A model generated the notes under the pieces. That model saw only the letters and a program-made list of their open reading frames with translations, did not search any database and was not told the origin of the DNA. A DNA stretch of 64,000 nucleotides, from contig JANLPR010000045.1 in the NCBI GenBank assembly GCA_031367345.1, positions 1-64,000 of the forward strand. Reading direction: 5' to 3'. The first letter of the stretch is position 1. Every line of letters starts with the position of its first letter. A program made the translations under genes and the position numbers. Origin of the DNA: JADKIH01 sp031367345 (GTDB lineage Bacteria; Bacteroidota; Bacteroidia; AKYH767-A; 2013-40CM-41-45). Shown here piece after piece: positions 45,999 to 54,476 of this stretch.

Positions 45999-47333
45999 CT
46001 ATTTTTTGAAATGTAAACGCTGACCTGGAATTGTTTCCTTCAATTGATTATTTGAATAAACAATATTTCCATTTACAAATGTTGTATCTATCGTGGTACG
46101 AAAAGTATAATTTTCAAATGGACTCCATTTACATTTCGAAAGTATCATATCTTGGCTAACTTTTTGAGTTTTCCGATCATCGATAAGTACTAAATCGGCA
46201 AAATATCCTTCCCGTATAAACCCTCTTTCTTCAATTTTAAAACAATCTGCTACTGCATTCGATGTTTTTCTAACTATATCTTCAATTGAAATCTTCCCAT
46301 CTTTATAAAGTTCCATCAACGATTGTAGTGCGAATTGTACCAATGGGCCTCCTGAAGGTGCATTGAAATAGGATTGCTTTTTTTCTTCCAATGTATGTGG
46401 AGCATGATCTGTTGCAATAACATCAAGCTTGTTTGAAAGAACGCCCTCCAAAATTGCATTTTTATCAGCCGCTGTTTTAATTGCCGGATTCCATTTAATT
46501 AGCGTCCCTAATTTTTCATAATCTGTATCATCAAAAAATAAGTGATGAACACATGCTTCTGCAGTGATCTTTTTTTCTATTAAAGGAATTTCACTTGTAA
46601 ATAGCTCTAATTCTTTCGCTGTGCTGATATGGAGTACATGTAATCGTGTTCCATTTTTTTTTGCCAGCGCCACAGCAAATGAAGAAGAAAGATAACAAGC
46701 TTCAGTGTTTCGAATTAGTGGATGCATTTGTATTGGAACATTTTCTCCGTATTCTAATCTGGCTAATTCCATATTTCGTTTGATCGTTTGCTCATCTTCG
46801 CAATGTGTAGCGATCAGCATTTCAGAGTTTGCAAAAATTTTATTTAGGATTTCTTCTCTGTCAACCAACATGTTTCCGGTTGATGAGCCCATAAAAATTT
46901 TTATACCACAAACTTCTTGTTTAGAAGTTCTCATTAATTCATCATAGTTGTCGTTCGAAACTCCCATATAAAAAGAGTAATTGGCAACCGACTTCTGTGC
47001 AGCTATATCGTATTTGTTTTGAAGTAATTCTTGCGTCAGAGTATTGGGAATTGTATTTGGCATTTCCATGAAGGATGTTATTCCTCCGGCTACTGCCGCT
47101 CTCGACTCTGAATAAATATCTGCTTTGTGTGTAAGACCCGGCTCTCTAAAATGAACCTGATCATCGATCATTCCGGGAATTAAAAATTTACCGCTTGCGT
47201 TAATAACTTCGGCTGTCGGATGCGTTATGCTATCTGCAATTTTCTCAATACGACCATTTATTATGAGTAAATCGGATGAGATTCTTTTTCCCTCATTCAC
47301 GATTATAGCCTCTTTAATAATTATTGGTTTCAC
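45999..47333 (-). CDS. pyrC: Dihydroorotase (class I-type)
   Basis: Amidohydrolase closing the pyrimidine ring (EC 3.5.2.3). Metal-site motifs: IDDQVHFREPG at about 56-66, IKIFMGSSTGN with the carbamylated Lys, ATHCEDEQ, LHVLHISTAKE, and VIATDHAPHTLEEK. The first motif normally reads HxH; here the first His is Gln59, while His61 remains. The start is GTG 47333, 2 bp after the glycosyltransferase stop, with no better in-frame start. Length 444 aa is normal. It is flanked by a glycosyltransferase and a DUF4296 lipoprotein on one transcript. Confidence 0.92.
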   Translation of the reverse strand: MKPIIIKEAIIVNEGKRISSDLLIINGRIEKIADSITHPTAEVINASGKFLIPGMIDDQVHFREPGLTHKADIYSESRAAVAGGITSFMEMPNTIPNTLTQELLQNKYDIAAQKSVANYSFYMGVSNDNYDELMRTSKQEVCGIKIFMGSSTGNMLVDREEILNKIFANSEMLIATHCEDEQTIKRNMELARLEYGENVPIQMHPLIRNTEACYLSSSFAVALAKKNGTRLHVLHISTAKELELFTSEIPLIEKKITAEACVHHLFFDDTDYEKLGTLIKWNPAIKTAADKNAILEGVLSNKLDVIATDHAPHTLEEKKQSYFNAPSGGPLVQFALQSLMELYKDGKISIEDIVRKTSNAVADCFKIEERGFIREGYFADLVLIDDRKTQKVSQDMILSKCKWSPFENYTFRTTIDTTFVNGNIVYSNNQLKETIPGQRLHFKK

Positions 47334-47335
47334 TT

Positions 47336-48073
47336 TTAATTTTGTTTGGGGTATTTTCTAAAAAGACTTTTCCATTTCATCAACAAAACTCCTAGTATCG
47401 CTTCTTTGAAAATTCCTTTGCTCATTTTACTAGTACCTTCTGTTCTGTCTGTAAACACAATCGGAACTTCAATTAATTTAAACTTGCATTTGATAGCAGT
47501 AAATTTCATTTCAATTTGAAAAGCATATCCGATAAAACGAATTTCATCGAGAGGAATTGTTTCTAATACTTTTCGCTTGTAACAAACAAATCCTGCTGTG
47601 GTATCTTTTACACTCATACCTGTTATGATTCTAACATAAACGGATGCATAATAAGACATGATTACTCGTCCTAATGGCCAGTTTACAACGTTTGCTCCTT
47701 TTATATATCTGGAACCTACAGAAAGATCTGCACCATCGTTCACACAGGCATCGTATAATCGGATTAGATCATCCGGGTTGTGCGAAAAATCACAATCCAT
47801 TTCAAAAATATAGTCGTACTTATTTTTAATTGCCCACTTGAATCCATGAATGTAAGCTGTGCCTAAACCAAGTTTTCCTTTACGTTCTTCAATAAAAAGT
47901 TTTGAAGAAAATTCGCTCATTAAATTTTTAACAATTGTAGCCGTACCATCCGGTGAGCCATCATCAATGATCAGTACATGAAATAGTTTACCCAGAGAAA
48001 AAACTTTCCGGATCATTTTTTCTACGTTTTCTTTTTCGTTGTACGTAGGTATAATTACAAGAGAATCGCTCAC
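47336..48073 (-). CDS. Polyprenol monophosphomannose synthase-like glycosyltransferase
   Basis: Family 2 glycosyltransferase (245 aa from GTG 48073), like dolichol/polyprenyl-phosphate mannosyltransferases, which load a sugar onto a lipid carrier for surface glycans. Seen: VIIPTYNEKENVEKMI at the start, IDDGSPDGTATIV, KLGLGTAYIHGFKWA, the DxD motif MDCDFSHNPDDL at about 95, and FVCYKRKVLETIPLDEI. No membrane anchor, so it acts at the inner face of the inner membrane. A longer TTG-start frame to 48103 adds ten residues without homology. It starts an operon with pyrC. Confidence 0.88.
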   Translation of the reverse strand: MSDSLVIIPTYNEKENVEKMIRKVFSLGKLFHVLIIDDGSPDGTATIVKNLMSEFSSKLFIEERKGKLGLGTAYIHGFKWAIKNKYDYIFEMDCDFSHNPDDLIRLYDACVNDGADLSVGSRYIKGANVVNWPLGRVIMSYYASVYVRIITGMSVKDTTAGFVCYKRKVLETIPLDEIRFIGYAFQIEMKFTAIKCKFKLIEVPIVFTDRTEGTSKMSKGIFKEAILGVLLMKWKSLFRKYPKQN

Positions 48074-48227
48074 AAAAATTTTATGTGAGGCGAAGATAAT
48101 CAAAGAAATGCTAATAAAATGTTATTTATTAAGTTGATTGTTGGCTTTCTCACTTAAAAATCTACGTTTATACCAAGCTTTTTTAACTTTGTATGGATCA
48201 AAAATGATTATTCGATTTGTTTTTATT

Positions 48228-48235
48228 TACCTTTG
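48228..48235 (+). promoter_or_regulatory. TAnnTTTG -7 promoter element of the RRM gene
   Basis: TACCTTTG is only 4 nt before ATG 48240, predicting a leaderless mRNA. A second match (TAACTTTG) lies at 48184-48191. Confidence 0.5.
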
Positions 48236-48239
48236 GAAA

Positions 48240-48494
48240 ATGAAATTATACGTGAAAAACATAGATGGGTCCATCAATGAAGTATTGTTGGAATCAATTT
48301 TTGCTCAGTTTGGTGAGGTGGTCGATACCAAAATTGTTTACGATAAAATTACCTGGGAGTCGAAAGGTTTTGGCTTTGTAACTTTTAAAAATAAAGCTGA
48401 TGCGGAAAAAGCAATAGCTGAACTCGACGGAAAAGAATTAGTGGGTAAGAATATTACCGTAAGTGTAGCCGTTGAGAAAAAGAGTTTCTACTAA
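48240..48494 (+). CDS. RRM-type RNA-binding protein
   Basis: A single RNA-recognition motif fills the 84-aa protein: RNP2 as LYVKNI at about 3-8 and RNP1 as KGFGFVTF at about 44-51, with the usual beta-alpha-beta order. Such small RRM proteins are common in Bacteroidota and cyanobacteria and bind single-stranded RNA, often linked to cold or stress responses. ATG 48240 is favoured over 48138 because the -7 element lies just before it and because the N-terminus then begins with RNP2. It stops 6 bp before the next gene. Confidence 0.92.
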   Translation: MKLYVKNIDGSINEVLLESIFAQFGEVVDTKIVYDKITWESKGFGFVTFKNKADAEKAIAELDGKELVGKNITVSVAVEKKSFY

Positions 48495-48500
48495 ACCAAT

Positions 48501-49160
48501 ATGTTTTTTCATCGCGTTGCCCTTGTTTTCTTTTCAATTCTCCTCCTCATCTCGGTTTTTTGTAAAGGTCAACTATTCGATAACATTGATAAAAGTCTCA
48601 AGACAAAACCTAAGTTTTTCTTGACCTTAGCTAGTTTCAACACTTTTATTGATGGTGATTTTGCCAGCTTCGATGGGTTCAAAAGTGGCTTGACATACAA
48701 TGAACGTATTCGATTTAGCAGCGGATTTTTTCAACTCGCCAACAATGGCGTTGTGACTCCAATTAATGTTACTGAAAACTCATTTGCTTACGCCACAAAT
48801 GGCCAACTTGAATTATTTTTTTTCCCTCTTTCTGCTGAGTATTTTTTTCATAATGATTATCCATGGTTATTTTCGGCTGTTCCGTTTAATTTAGCACTTG
48901 GTTCTGCTCATTATGAATACATCAGTCGTCTACAAGGTAAAAGAGTCAGTGGCCCTAGTGAATTTATTGTTCTTTATCAGCCTGAAGTAACTGCACAGTA
49001 CAATGTAATCCGTTGGTTTGGCTTCGGTGTCTCTACCGGATATCGTTTTACATTGCTTAGGTCAAAGCAGCAGACAAGAAATTTAGACGGAATCAACTTT
49101 TCTGTTGATTTTAGACTTATGATTGATGAATTATACGATGAATTAATATCTTCTAAATAA
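48501..49160 (+). CDS. Putative outer-membrane beta-barrel protein (219 aa)
   Basis: No named family recognised. It begins with a signal peptide (LISVFCKGQ) and shows alternating strands (KFFLTLASFNTFIDGDF, GQLELFFFPLSAEYFF, YNVIRWFGFGVSTGYRF) ending at a charged C-terminus (DELYDELISSK). A small 8- to 10-strand barrel is suspected. It starts 6 bp after the RRM gene, so may be co-transcribed with it, though the two functions seem unrelated. Confidence 0.6.
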   Translation: MFFHRVALVFFSILLLISVFCKGQLFDNIDKSLKTKPKFFLTLASFNTFIDGDFASFDGFKSGLTYNERIRFSSGFFQLANNGVVTPINVTENSFAYATNGQLELFFFPLSAEYFFHNDYPWLFSAVPFNLALGSAHYEYISRLQGKRVSGPSEFIVLYQPEVTAQYNVIRWFGFGVSTGYRFTLLRSKQQTRNLDGINFSVDFRLMIDELYDELISSK

Positions 49161-49195
49161 GTTCAAAAAGGTAGACCGAAATCGAATCTAACTCC

Positions 49196-49203
49196 TATTT
49201 TTG
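49196..49203 (+). promoter_or_regulatory. TAnnTTTG -7 promoter element of ruvB
   Basis: TATTTTTG is 6 nt before ATG 49210 and overlaps the alternative TTG start at 49201, which is therefore rejected. Confidence 0.5.
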
Positions 49204-49209
49204 TATGCT

Positions 49210-50235
49210 ATGGTTAATCCACATCTCGATCCTGATAATGCCAATATGAATCCTGCAGAAAAGGAGCTCGATAAGGTGTTGCGCCCTCAAGGGTTCGATG
49301 ATTTTACAGGACAACAAGCAATACTTGACAATCTAAAAATATTTGTTGCTGCCGCTCGCCAGCGCGATGAATCGCTCGATCATGTGTTGCTTCATGGCCC
49401 TCCCGGATTAGGTAAAACAACGCTTGCATATATTCTTGCAAATGAATTAGGAGTAAGTATCAAAACAACTTCCGGTCCCGTGTTAGATAAGCCGGGCGAT
49501 TTGGCAGGTTTACTTACCAGTCTTGAACCGAACGATGTTTTATTCATCGATGAAATTCATCGCTTGAGTCCAGTTGTAGAAGAGTATTTATATTCTGCAA
49601 TGGAAGATTATAAGATCGATATCATGATCGAGTCGGGGCCCAATGCTAGATCCGTTCAAATTAAAATAAATCCTTTTACTCTTATTGGTGCAACTACGCG
49701 TTCAGGATTATTGACATCACCTCTGAGAGCACGATTTGGTATTACTTGTCGATTGGAATATTATGATGCGAAGCTTTTGCAAAAAATAATTAATCGTTCA
49801 TCGCAATTGCTTCGTACCTCAATCAAAGAGGAAGCGGCATTTGAAATAGCTAGAAGAAGTAGAGGTACACCGCGGATTGCAAATGCATTGCTGCGCCGCG
49901 TACGTGATTTTGCTCAGATTAAAAGTAATGGAATAATTGACATCGAGATTTCACATACTGCTTTATCGGCATTGAATGTTGATCAACACGGTTTAGATGA
50001 AATGGATAATCGAATTTTATCGGTAATTATAGAAAAATTTAAAGGAGGACCTGTTGGCTTATCCACCATTGCAACTGCAGTGAGTGAAGAATCGGGAACT
50101 ATTGAAGAAGTATATGAGCCGTTTTTAATTAAAGAAGGTTATCTAAAACGTACTCCTAGAGGTAGAGAGGCTACCGAGCAAGCATATAAACATCTTGGTA
50201 AAACATATATCCCAACTCAAGGCGGACTTTTTTAG
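49210..50235 (+). CDS. ruvB: Holliday junction branch-migration helicase RuvB
   Basis: AAA+ motor that drives branch migration of Holliday junctions with RuvA. Seen: RPQGFDDFTGQQAILDNL, Walker A GPPGLGKTTLAY at about 64-75, KPGDLAGLLTSL, Walker B FIDEIHRLSPVVEEY at about 112, GATTRSGLLTSPLRARFG with the sensor residues, and the C-terminal winged helix (HGLDEMDNRIL, LIKEGYLKRTPRGREATE). Length 341 aa is standard. ruvA lies separately at 62.4-63.0 kb, about 12 kb away, not in one operon. It has its own -7 element. Confidence 0.97.
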   Translation: MVNPHLDPDNANMNPAEKELDKVLRPQGFDDFTGQQAILDNLKIFVAAARQRDESLDHVLLHGPPGLGKTTLAYILANELGVSIKTTSGPVLDKPGDLAGLLTSLEPNDVLFIDEIHRLSPVVEEYLYSAMEDYKIDIMIESGPNARSVQIKINPFTLIGATTRSGLLTSPLRARFGITCRLEYYDAKLLQKIINRSSQLLRTSIKEEAAFEIARRSRGTPRIANALLRRVRDFAQIKSNGIIDIEISHTALSALNVDQHGLDEMDNRILSVIIEKFKGGPVGLSTIATAVSEESGTIEEVYEPFLIKEGYLKRTPRGREATEQAYKHLGKTYIPTQGGLF

Positions 50236-50393
50236 TGAATAATTTTTGAATGCATAATTATCAATGAGAAATAAATAGTGGAGTAAAAAAACATGATTTG
50301 GTTTTATGAAATCTCTGAAATGGTATTTTAGAATGATTATTTATTCTCGATAATTGAGTCTTTTAATTTCCAATTGCTATTTACTATTTGATC

Positions 50394-50549
50394 CTACTTC
50401 TTTTTCATTCTCCCGCTCTCTAGAAGAGCTTTTTGTAAAAGGTATTCTATTTGCCCATTGATACTCCGAAAGTCATCAGCGGCCCATTTCTCGAGCTGCT
50501 TAATGACATCCGGATTAATTCTTAAAACAAAAGCTTTTTTCTCGGCCAT
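50394..50549 (-). CDS. Ribbon-helix-helix (Arc/CopG-like) protein, 51 aa
   Basis: A short gene of 51 aa beginning MAEKKAFVLRINPDVIKQLE: a beta-strand then two helices, the layout of Arc/CopG ribbon-helix-helix DNA-binding proteins, which bind as dimers with the strand in the major groove. The second half reads RSINGQIEYLLQKALLESGR, a typical RHH helix pair. It starts 7 bp after the SPFH gene stop, so it is probably in that operon and may regulate it. An RHH antitoxin is another possibility, but no toxin gene is adjacent. Confidence 0.78.
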   Translation of the reverse strand: MAEKKAFVLRINPDVIKQLEKWAADDFRSINGQIEYLLQKALLESGRMKKK

Positions 50550-50556
50550 GCTTGCA

Positions 50557-51411
50557 TTAGTTGTAGAGTGTACCTGTATTTACCACAGGACTCACGTTTT
50601 TGTCGCCGCAAAGTACAACCAATAAATTGCTAACCATCGCAGCCTTTCGTTCTTCATCTAAGGTGACAATATTTTTTTCGGAAAGTTTCTCTAACGCCAT
50701 CTCTACCATTCCTACTGCCCCTTCCACTATTTGCTTTCTTGCCGCTACTACTGCAGTTGCTTGTTGTCGTTGTAACATGGCGCTCGCAATTTCCGGTGCG
50801 TAAGCTAAATGACTTATCCTGGCTTCCTGTACATTGATACCTGCACTTGACAACCGTTCGTTCAATTCTTTTGTAAGAAGTTCATGAACTCTATCGGCTG
50901 CTCCACGAAGTGTGATCTCTGCATCATTGTCTTCAAAGTTGTCGTACGAGAAAGATCCGGCTAAATGTCTTACCGCTGCTTCGCTTTGAATATTTACATA
51001 AATGGTATAATCATTTACTTCAAAAGAAGCTCTTGCTGTATCTTGTACTTGCCAAACTATTACAGCAGCTATCTCTATCGGATTACCCAATTTGTCGTTT
51101 ACTTTTAACATCTGTCCATTCAAATTTCGCGACCGTAATGAGATGCTTTTCTTTTGTGTTAATGGGTTTACCCAAAAGAATCCATTCTCTTTAATTGTAC
51201 CTACATAACGTCCAAAGAAAATTAATACTCGCGCTTCATTTGGATCGATTATCATGAAACCGGGTATAATAATCATTACTGTAAAACCGCAAATCAATAT
51301 TCCTAAAATGAATTCTTGATTTAGGGAAATGACTAATCCTGCAAAGGTTACTAACATCAGTATTATCATTGAGAATCCTGATCTTGCTTTAAATAGTTTT
51401 TCTTGTACCAT
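50557..51411 (-). CDS. SPFH-domain (stomatin/band 7) membrane protein
   Basis: A 284-aa protein with two adjacent hydrophobic helices at about 12-52 (MIILMLVTFAGLVISL and FILGILICGFTVMIIIPGFMII) followed by the SPFH/band 7 domain (about 52-210; VLIFFGRYVGTIKENGFFWVNPL, RSRNLNGQMLKVNDKLGNPI, VRHLAGSFSYDNFED) and a helical tail. SPFH proteins form large oligomeric rings that scaffold the membrane and shield proteases. A -7 element lies upstream. It is followed by an RHH protein 7 bp later. Confidence 0.9.
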   Translation of the reverse strand: MVQEKLFKARSGFSMIILMLVTFAGLVISLNQEFILGILICGFTVMIIIPGFMIIDPNEARVLIFFGRYVGTIKENGFFWVNPLTQKKSISLRSRNLNGQMLKVNDKLGNPIEIAAVIVWQVQDTARASFEVNDYTIYVNIQSEAAVRHLAGSFSYDNFEDNDAEITLRGAADRVHELLTKELNERLSSAGINVQEARISHLAYAPEIASAMLQRQQATAVVAARKQIVEGAVGMVEMALEKLSEKNIVTLDEERKAAMVSNLLVVLCGDKNVSPVVNTGTLYN

Positions 51412-51436
51412 AACGATTGATATTAAAATGATATCA

Positions 51437-51444
51437 CAAAGGTA
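51437..51444 (-). promoter_or_regulatory. TAnnTTTG -7 promoter element of the SPFH-RHH operon
   Basis: TACCTTTG on the minus strand, 25 bp before the ATG at 51411. Confidence 0.55.
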
Positions 51445-51517
51445 TCATCCTTTTTTTTGAATTGTCAAGTATTTTGATAAATATTTTTATTCCCTGCCTC
51501 TATTCTCAAATTTCGCA

Positions 51518-51525
51518 TAAATTTG
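51518..51525 (+). promoter_or_regulatory. TAnnTTTG -7 promoter element of queG
   Basis: TAAATTTG ends 4 nt before the GTG at 51530, predicting a leaderless mRNA and supporting the GTG start. Confidence 0.5.
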
Positions 51526-51529
51526 TGCT

Positions 51530-52465
51530 GTGGATATTGTAAAAACTCAGCGAACTCAATTAGTGAAGCAGGAAGCAGCCAGATTAGGCTTTGATTTTTG
51601 CGGAATAAGTAAGGCTGATTTTTTATCGAAGGAAGCTCCGAGACTTGAAAAATGGCTCTTGCAAAATATGCATGGAAAAATGGCTTACATGGCCAATCAT
51701 TTTGATAAGCGTTTGGATCCGCGACTTCTTGTTCCTGGAGCAAAGAGTGTTATTTCTTTATTGCTCAATTATTTTCCTAACGAACTACAAAATCATACTT
51801 CTCCTAAGATCAGTAAATATGCTTATGGTAATGATTATCATTTTGTGATTAAAGAGAAGCTGAAAGAATTGACTGCTACGTTAGAAGAGCATATTGGACA
51901 AATTAACGGGAGGGTTTTTGTTGATTCTGCTCCTGTACTTGATAGAGCATGGGCAAAAAAAAGTGGATTGGGTTGGATCGGAAAAAATGGAAACTTAATA
52001 AATAAATCGGCAGGATCATTTTTTTTTATTGCTGAAATTATTTGCGACCTGGATCTAGAGGTAGATGGTGAAGTGGAAGAGTTTTGTGGTACTTGTACTC
52101 GTTGTATTGATGCTTGTCCTACTGAAGCCATTATTCAACCATACATTGTTGATGGAAGTAAATGCATCTCTTATTTTACAATCGAATTAAAAGACGAAAT
52201 TCCTGTTTCAATGAAAGGTAAATTTCAAGATTGGGTTTTTGGATGCGATATTTGCCAAGATGTTTGTCCATGGAATCGTTTTTCAAAACCATTAAAAGAA
52301 AAAAAATTAGCAGCCAATAAAAACGTGTTGGCGATGGATACCAATGAATGGCATGAACTTACTGAAGCAGTTTTTGGTAAGCTGTTTAAAAATTCTGCCG
52401 TTCAGCGAACCGGTTTAGATGGAATAAAAAGAAATCTACAATTTATCAAGAATGAAATTTCCTGA
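51530..52465 (+). CDS. queG: Epoxyqueuosine reductase
   Basis: Iron-sulfur, cobalamin-dependent enzyme that reduces epoxyqueuosine to queuosine in tRNA anticodons. Seen: N-terminal FDFCGISKADFLSKEAPRL, KSVISLLLNYFP, RVFVDSAPVLDRAWAKKSG at about 127 and GWIGKNGNLINKSAGSFFFI, then two ferredoxin-type clusters CGTCTRCIDACPTEA and CDICQDVCPWN. Length 311 aa is in range. The start is GTG at 51530; no ATG occurs upstream in frame, and the -7 element lies just before it. Its 3' end overlaps the convergent small gene by 20 bp. Confidence 0.93.
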   Translation: MDIVKTQRTQLVKQEAARLGFDFCGISKADFLSKEAPRLEKWLLQNMHGKMAYMANHFDKRLDPRLLVPGAKSVISLLLNYFPNELQNHTSPKISKYAYGNDYHFVIKEKLKELTATLEEHIGQINGRVFVDSAPVLDRAWAKKSGLGWIGKNGNLINKSAGSFFFIAEIICDLDLEVDGEVEEFCGTCTRCIDACPTEAIIQPYIVDGSKCISYFTIELKDEIPVSMKGKFQDWVFGCDICQDVCPWNRFSKPLKEKKLAANKNVLAMDTNEWHELTEAVFGKLFKNSAVQRTGLDGIKRNLQFIKNEIS

Positions 52466-52634
52466 ATACATCTAAGATCACATCGCTGTAAGTAGCAAAG
52501 GAGGCTACACACCAAACTTTTAATAAGCGTCTTTCATCTCTTTTCAATAATGCTAATGCCTTAATTAACTCTTTACGAAAGAGAGATCTATCGAAACTAA
52601 CTTTCGTGAGAATTTGTTTTGTGTACTCAAACAT
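52446..52634 (-). CDS. Conserved small protein (62 aa)
   Basis: A 62-aa basic protein, MFEYTKQILTKVSFDRSLF at the start and LLKVWCVASFATYSDVILD near the end, resembling a small conserved protein seen repeatedly in Bacteroidota. Function unknown. No signal peptide is present. It is convergent with queG and their 3' ends overlap by 20 bp. ATG 52634 is the only good start. A 185-bp gap without features separates it from ubiX. Confidence 0.75.
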   Translation of the reverse strand: MFEYTKQILTKVSFDRSLFRKELIKALALLKRDERRLLKVWCVASFATYSDVILDVFRKFHS

Positions 52635-52819
52635 GACTGGTGTATTGCTATTTATTACCCTAAATTATTACTTTTAAAACGCTTTGTCAAGAGAATTATT
52701 CACCGAAACTTACAAAGATTTTAATAGTCTAATTATCAGCTAAATTGATTAATGGGTTTAAAAAACGACACTATTCTGATAAACGGTTGATAACTATTTC
52801 TACCCTTTCGCTTCTCTTT

Positions 52820-53389
52820 TTATTCGTTCCACCTAAAGCTTTCTTGGTCAAATCCGGCTAAATCCAAAACTCGATCAATCACTGTTGCGGCCAATGATTC
52901 AAAGTCGATTGGCTTACTATAAAATGAAGGTGAAGCCGGACAAACAACTGCACCTGCTTCTGTCACTGTTTTCATATTGTTAATATGGATCAAACTATAA
53001 GGCGTATCTCTGACAACTAGAATTAGTTTCCTTCTTTCTTTTAACATCACATCTGCTGCTCGTGTTATTAGATCGTTGCTGATTCCGGTTGCAATACGTG
53101 CCATCGTACCCATGCTACATGGACAAATAATCATTGTATTGTATTTTGCAGATCCACTTGCGAATGGGGCAAAAAAGTCGTTTTGGTTATGAATTTTAAA
53201 AGGGAGCTCATTGAAATTTTTATTCTCTAGTTCATACTCCCAAACATCCTTTGCATTTCCTGAAAATACCACACCCACATTTTCAATTTGATCTTTCAAA
53301 AGCACCAATTTGTCGAATAGTACTTTTGCATAGATAGCACCACTTGCTCCTGTTACTGCTACAACAACTTTTTTCTTTTGTGTGTTCAT
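52820..53389 (-). CDS. ubiX: Flavin prenyltransferase UbiX/Pad1 family
   Basis: Attaches a dimethylallyl group to FMN to make the prenylated cofactor used by UbiD-type decarboxylases. Seen: VVAVTGASGAIYAKVLFD at the start (FMN-binding loop), VVFSGNAKDVWEYE, SGSAKYNTMIICPCSMGTMA with the Ser/Cys region, and GISNDLITRAADVMLKERR, VVCPASPSFYSKP. Length 189 aa matches the family. No ubiD gene is in the window. It begins a minus-strand group with the VanZ-like and gcvH genes after 38 bp, although co-transcription is unsure. Confidence 0.93.
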   Translation of the reverse strand: MNTQKKKVVVAVTGASGAIYAKVLFDKLVLLKDQIENVGVVFSGNAKDVWEYELENKNFNELPFKIHNQNDFFAPFASGSAKYNTMIICPCSMGTMARIATGISNDLITRAADVMLKERRKLILVVRDTPYSLIHINNMKTVTEAGAVVCPASPSFYSKPIDFESLAATVIDRVLDLAGFDQESFRWNE

Positions 53390-53427
53390 AAATGTTCAAC
53401 AGAATAGATAAATATATGTTCACTGAT

Positions 53428-53820
53428 TTACTTATTTACCTTTAGATTTTTTTTTGCAAATCGATTAAAGATCCATAAGCCAATGAATGCACCAATTGCA
53501 TTGGCAATTGCATCGCGATAATCACCGGAGCGCCCTATAAAGATAGTGCTTTGCAGCACTTCTACTAATATTCCGTATAGAATTGCAATGAGTACTCCTT
53601 GAAATCTAGCTCTACGCCGAAGTTTATTAGAAAGTGTTTGCTGATTAAATGCAGAGATCAATAAAAATGATTCAACACCAAATAAAAAAAGATGTACGAT
53701 CTTGTCGGGTCGAAGCCAATCTAAAAATGCTAATCTGGGAAAACTACTGCCTGGAAGTCCACATAAAACAAGAATGAAGATCGACCAATAAGTAACCCAT
53801 TTAAAATGTTGCCAATACAT
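53428..53820 (-). CDS. VanZ-family membrane protein
   Basis: A 130-aa membrane protein with about four helices: WSIFILVLCGLPGSSFP, DKIVHLFLFGVESFLLISAF, FQGVLIAILYGILVEVLQ and DAIANAIGAFIGLWIF. The DKIVHLFLFG and GRSGDYRDAIANAIGA motifs place it in the VanZ family, whose founding member affects teicoplanin resistance; in most bacteria the role is unknown. It ends 38 bp before ubiX and begins 2 bp after gcvH, so it is probably translated from the gcvH transcript. Confidence 0.85.
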   Translation of the reverse strand: MYWQHFKWVTYWSIFILVLCGLPGSSFPRLAFLDWLRPDKIVHLFLFGVESFLLISAFNQQTLSNKLRRRARFQGVLIAILYGILVEVLQSTIFIGRSGDYRDAIANAIGAFIGLWIFNRFAKKNLKVNK

Positions 53821-53822
53821 TC

Positions 53823-54209
53823 TTAAGCTCCGACGCCAATCATTTTTTTATACTCTGTAGCAGACATCAATGTATCTATTTCAGAGCTATTGCTCATTTC
53901 AACTTTGATCATCCAGCCATTGTTATAAGGATCTTTATTTACCGATTCCGGTTTAGTTACTAAGAGATTGTTTACTTCAGAAATTTTTCCTGATACCGGC
54001 ATAAATAAATCTGAAACAGTTTTAACTGCTTCTACTGTACCAAAGATGGCCTCTTTATCAAGTATTTCACCCTCTGTTTCAATTTCCACATAAACAATAT
54101 CACCTAATTCGCCCTGTGCAAATTCTGTAACTCCAATTATAGCAATGTTTCCTTCTACACGAACCCATTCGTGATCTTTACTGTATTTTAAATTTTCCGG
54201 GAATGTCAT
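53823..54209 (-). CDS. gcvH: Glycine cleavage system H protein
   Basis: Lipoyl carrier of the glycine cleavage system, moving the aminomethyl group between P and T proteins. Seen: MTFPENLKYSKDHEWVRVEG at the start, GVTEFAQGELGDIVYVEI, and GTVEAVKTVSDLFMPVSG with the lipoylated Lys at about residue 63, then NKDPYNNGWMIKVEM. The frame extends upstream to 54278 but ATG 54209 gives the standard 128-aa protein and follows a -7 element by 16 bp. The partner genes gcvP and gcvT are not in the window. The VanZ-like gene follows after 2 bp. Confidence 0.95.
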   Translation of the reverse strand: MTFPENLKYSKDHEWVRVEGNIAIIGVTEFAQGELGDIVYVEIETEGEILDKEAIFGTVEAVKTVSDLFMPVSGKISEVNNLLVTKPESVNKDPYNNGWMIKVEMSNSSEIDTLMSATEYKKMIGVGA

Positions 54210-54224
54210 ATATATATCTTTTAG

Positions 54225-54232
54225 CAAACGTA
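54225..54232 (-). promoter_or_regulatory. TAnnTTTG -7 promoter element of gcvH
   Basis: TACGTTTG on the minus strand, 15 bp before ATG 54209, confirming that start over 54278. Confidence 0.5.
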
Positions 54233-54476
54233 AATATTTTTTTGGAAATAACGATGAATGATAATGATCATGTTTCATTAATTCTATTTTTATGACAGGT
54301 GAGAAGTAAAATGAACAGTATTTTTAGATGATTTGGTTAAAAAACACCTTTAAGATATTCTTGATTAAGGCCTGAGGTGAAAAACTGCATCTTTCTTCCT
54401 TTTAAACTCATTAAATATTCAGAGTTTGTTCATCCCTATTGCTGCATCTTTGATTTATAATTTAAAATCTAAAATC

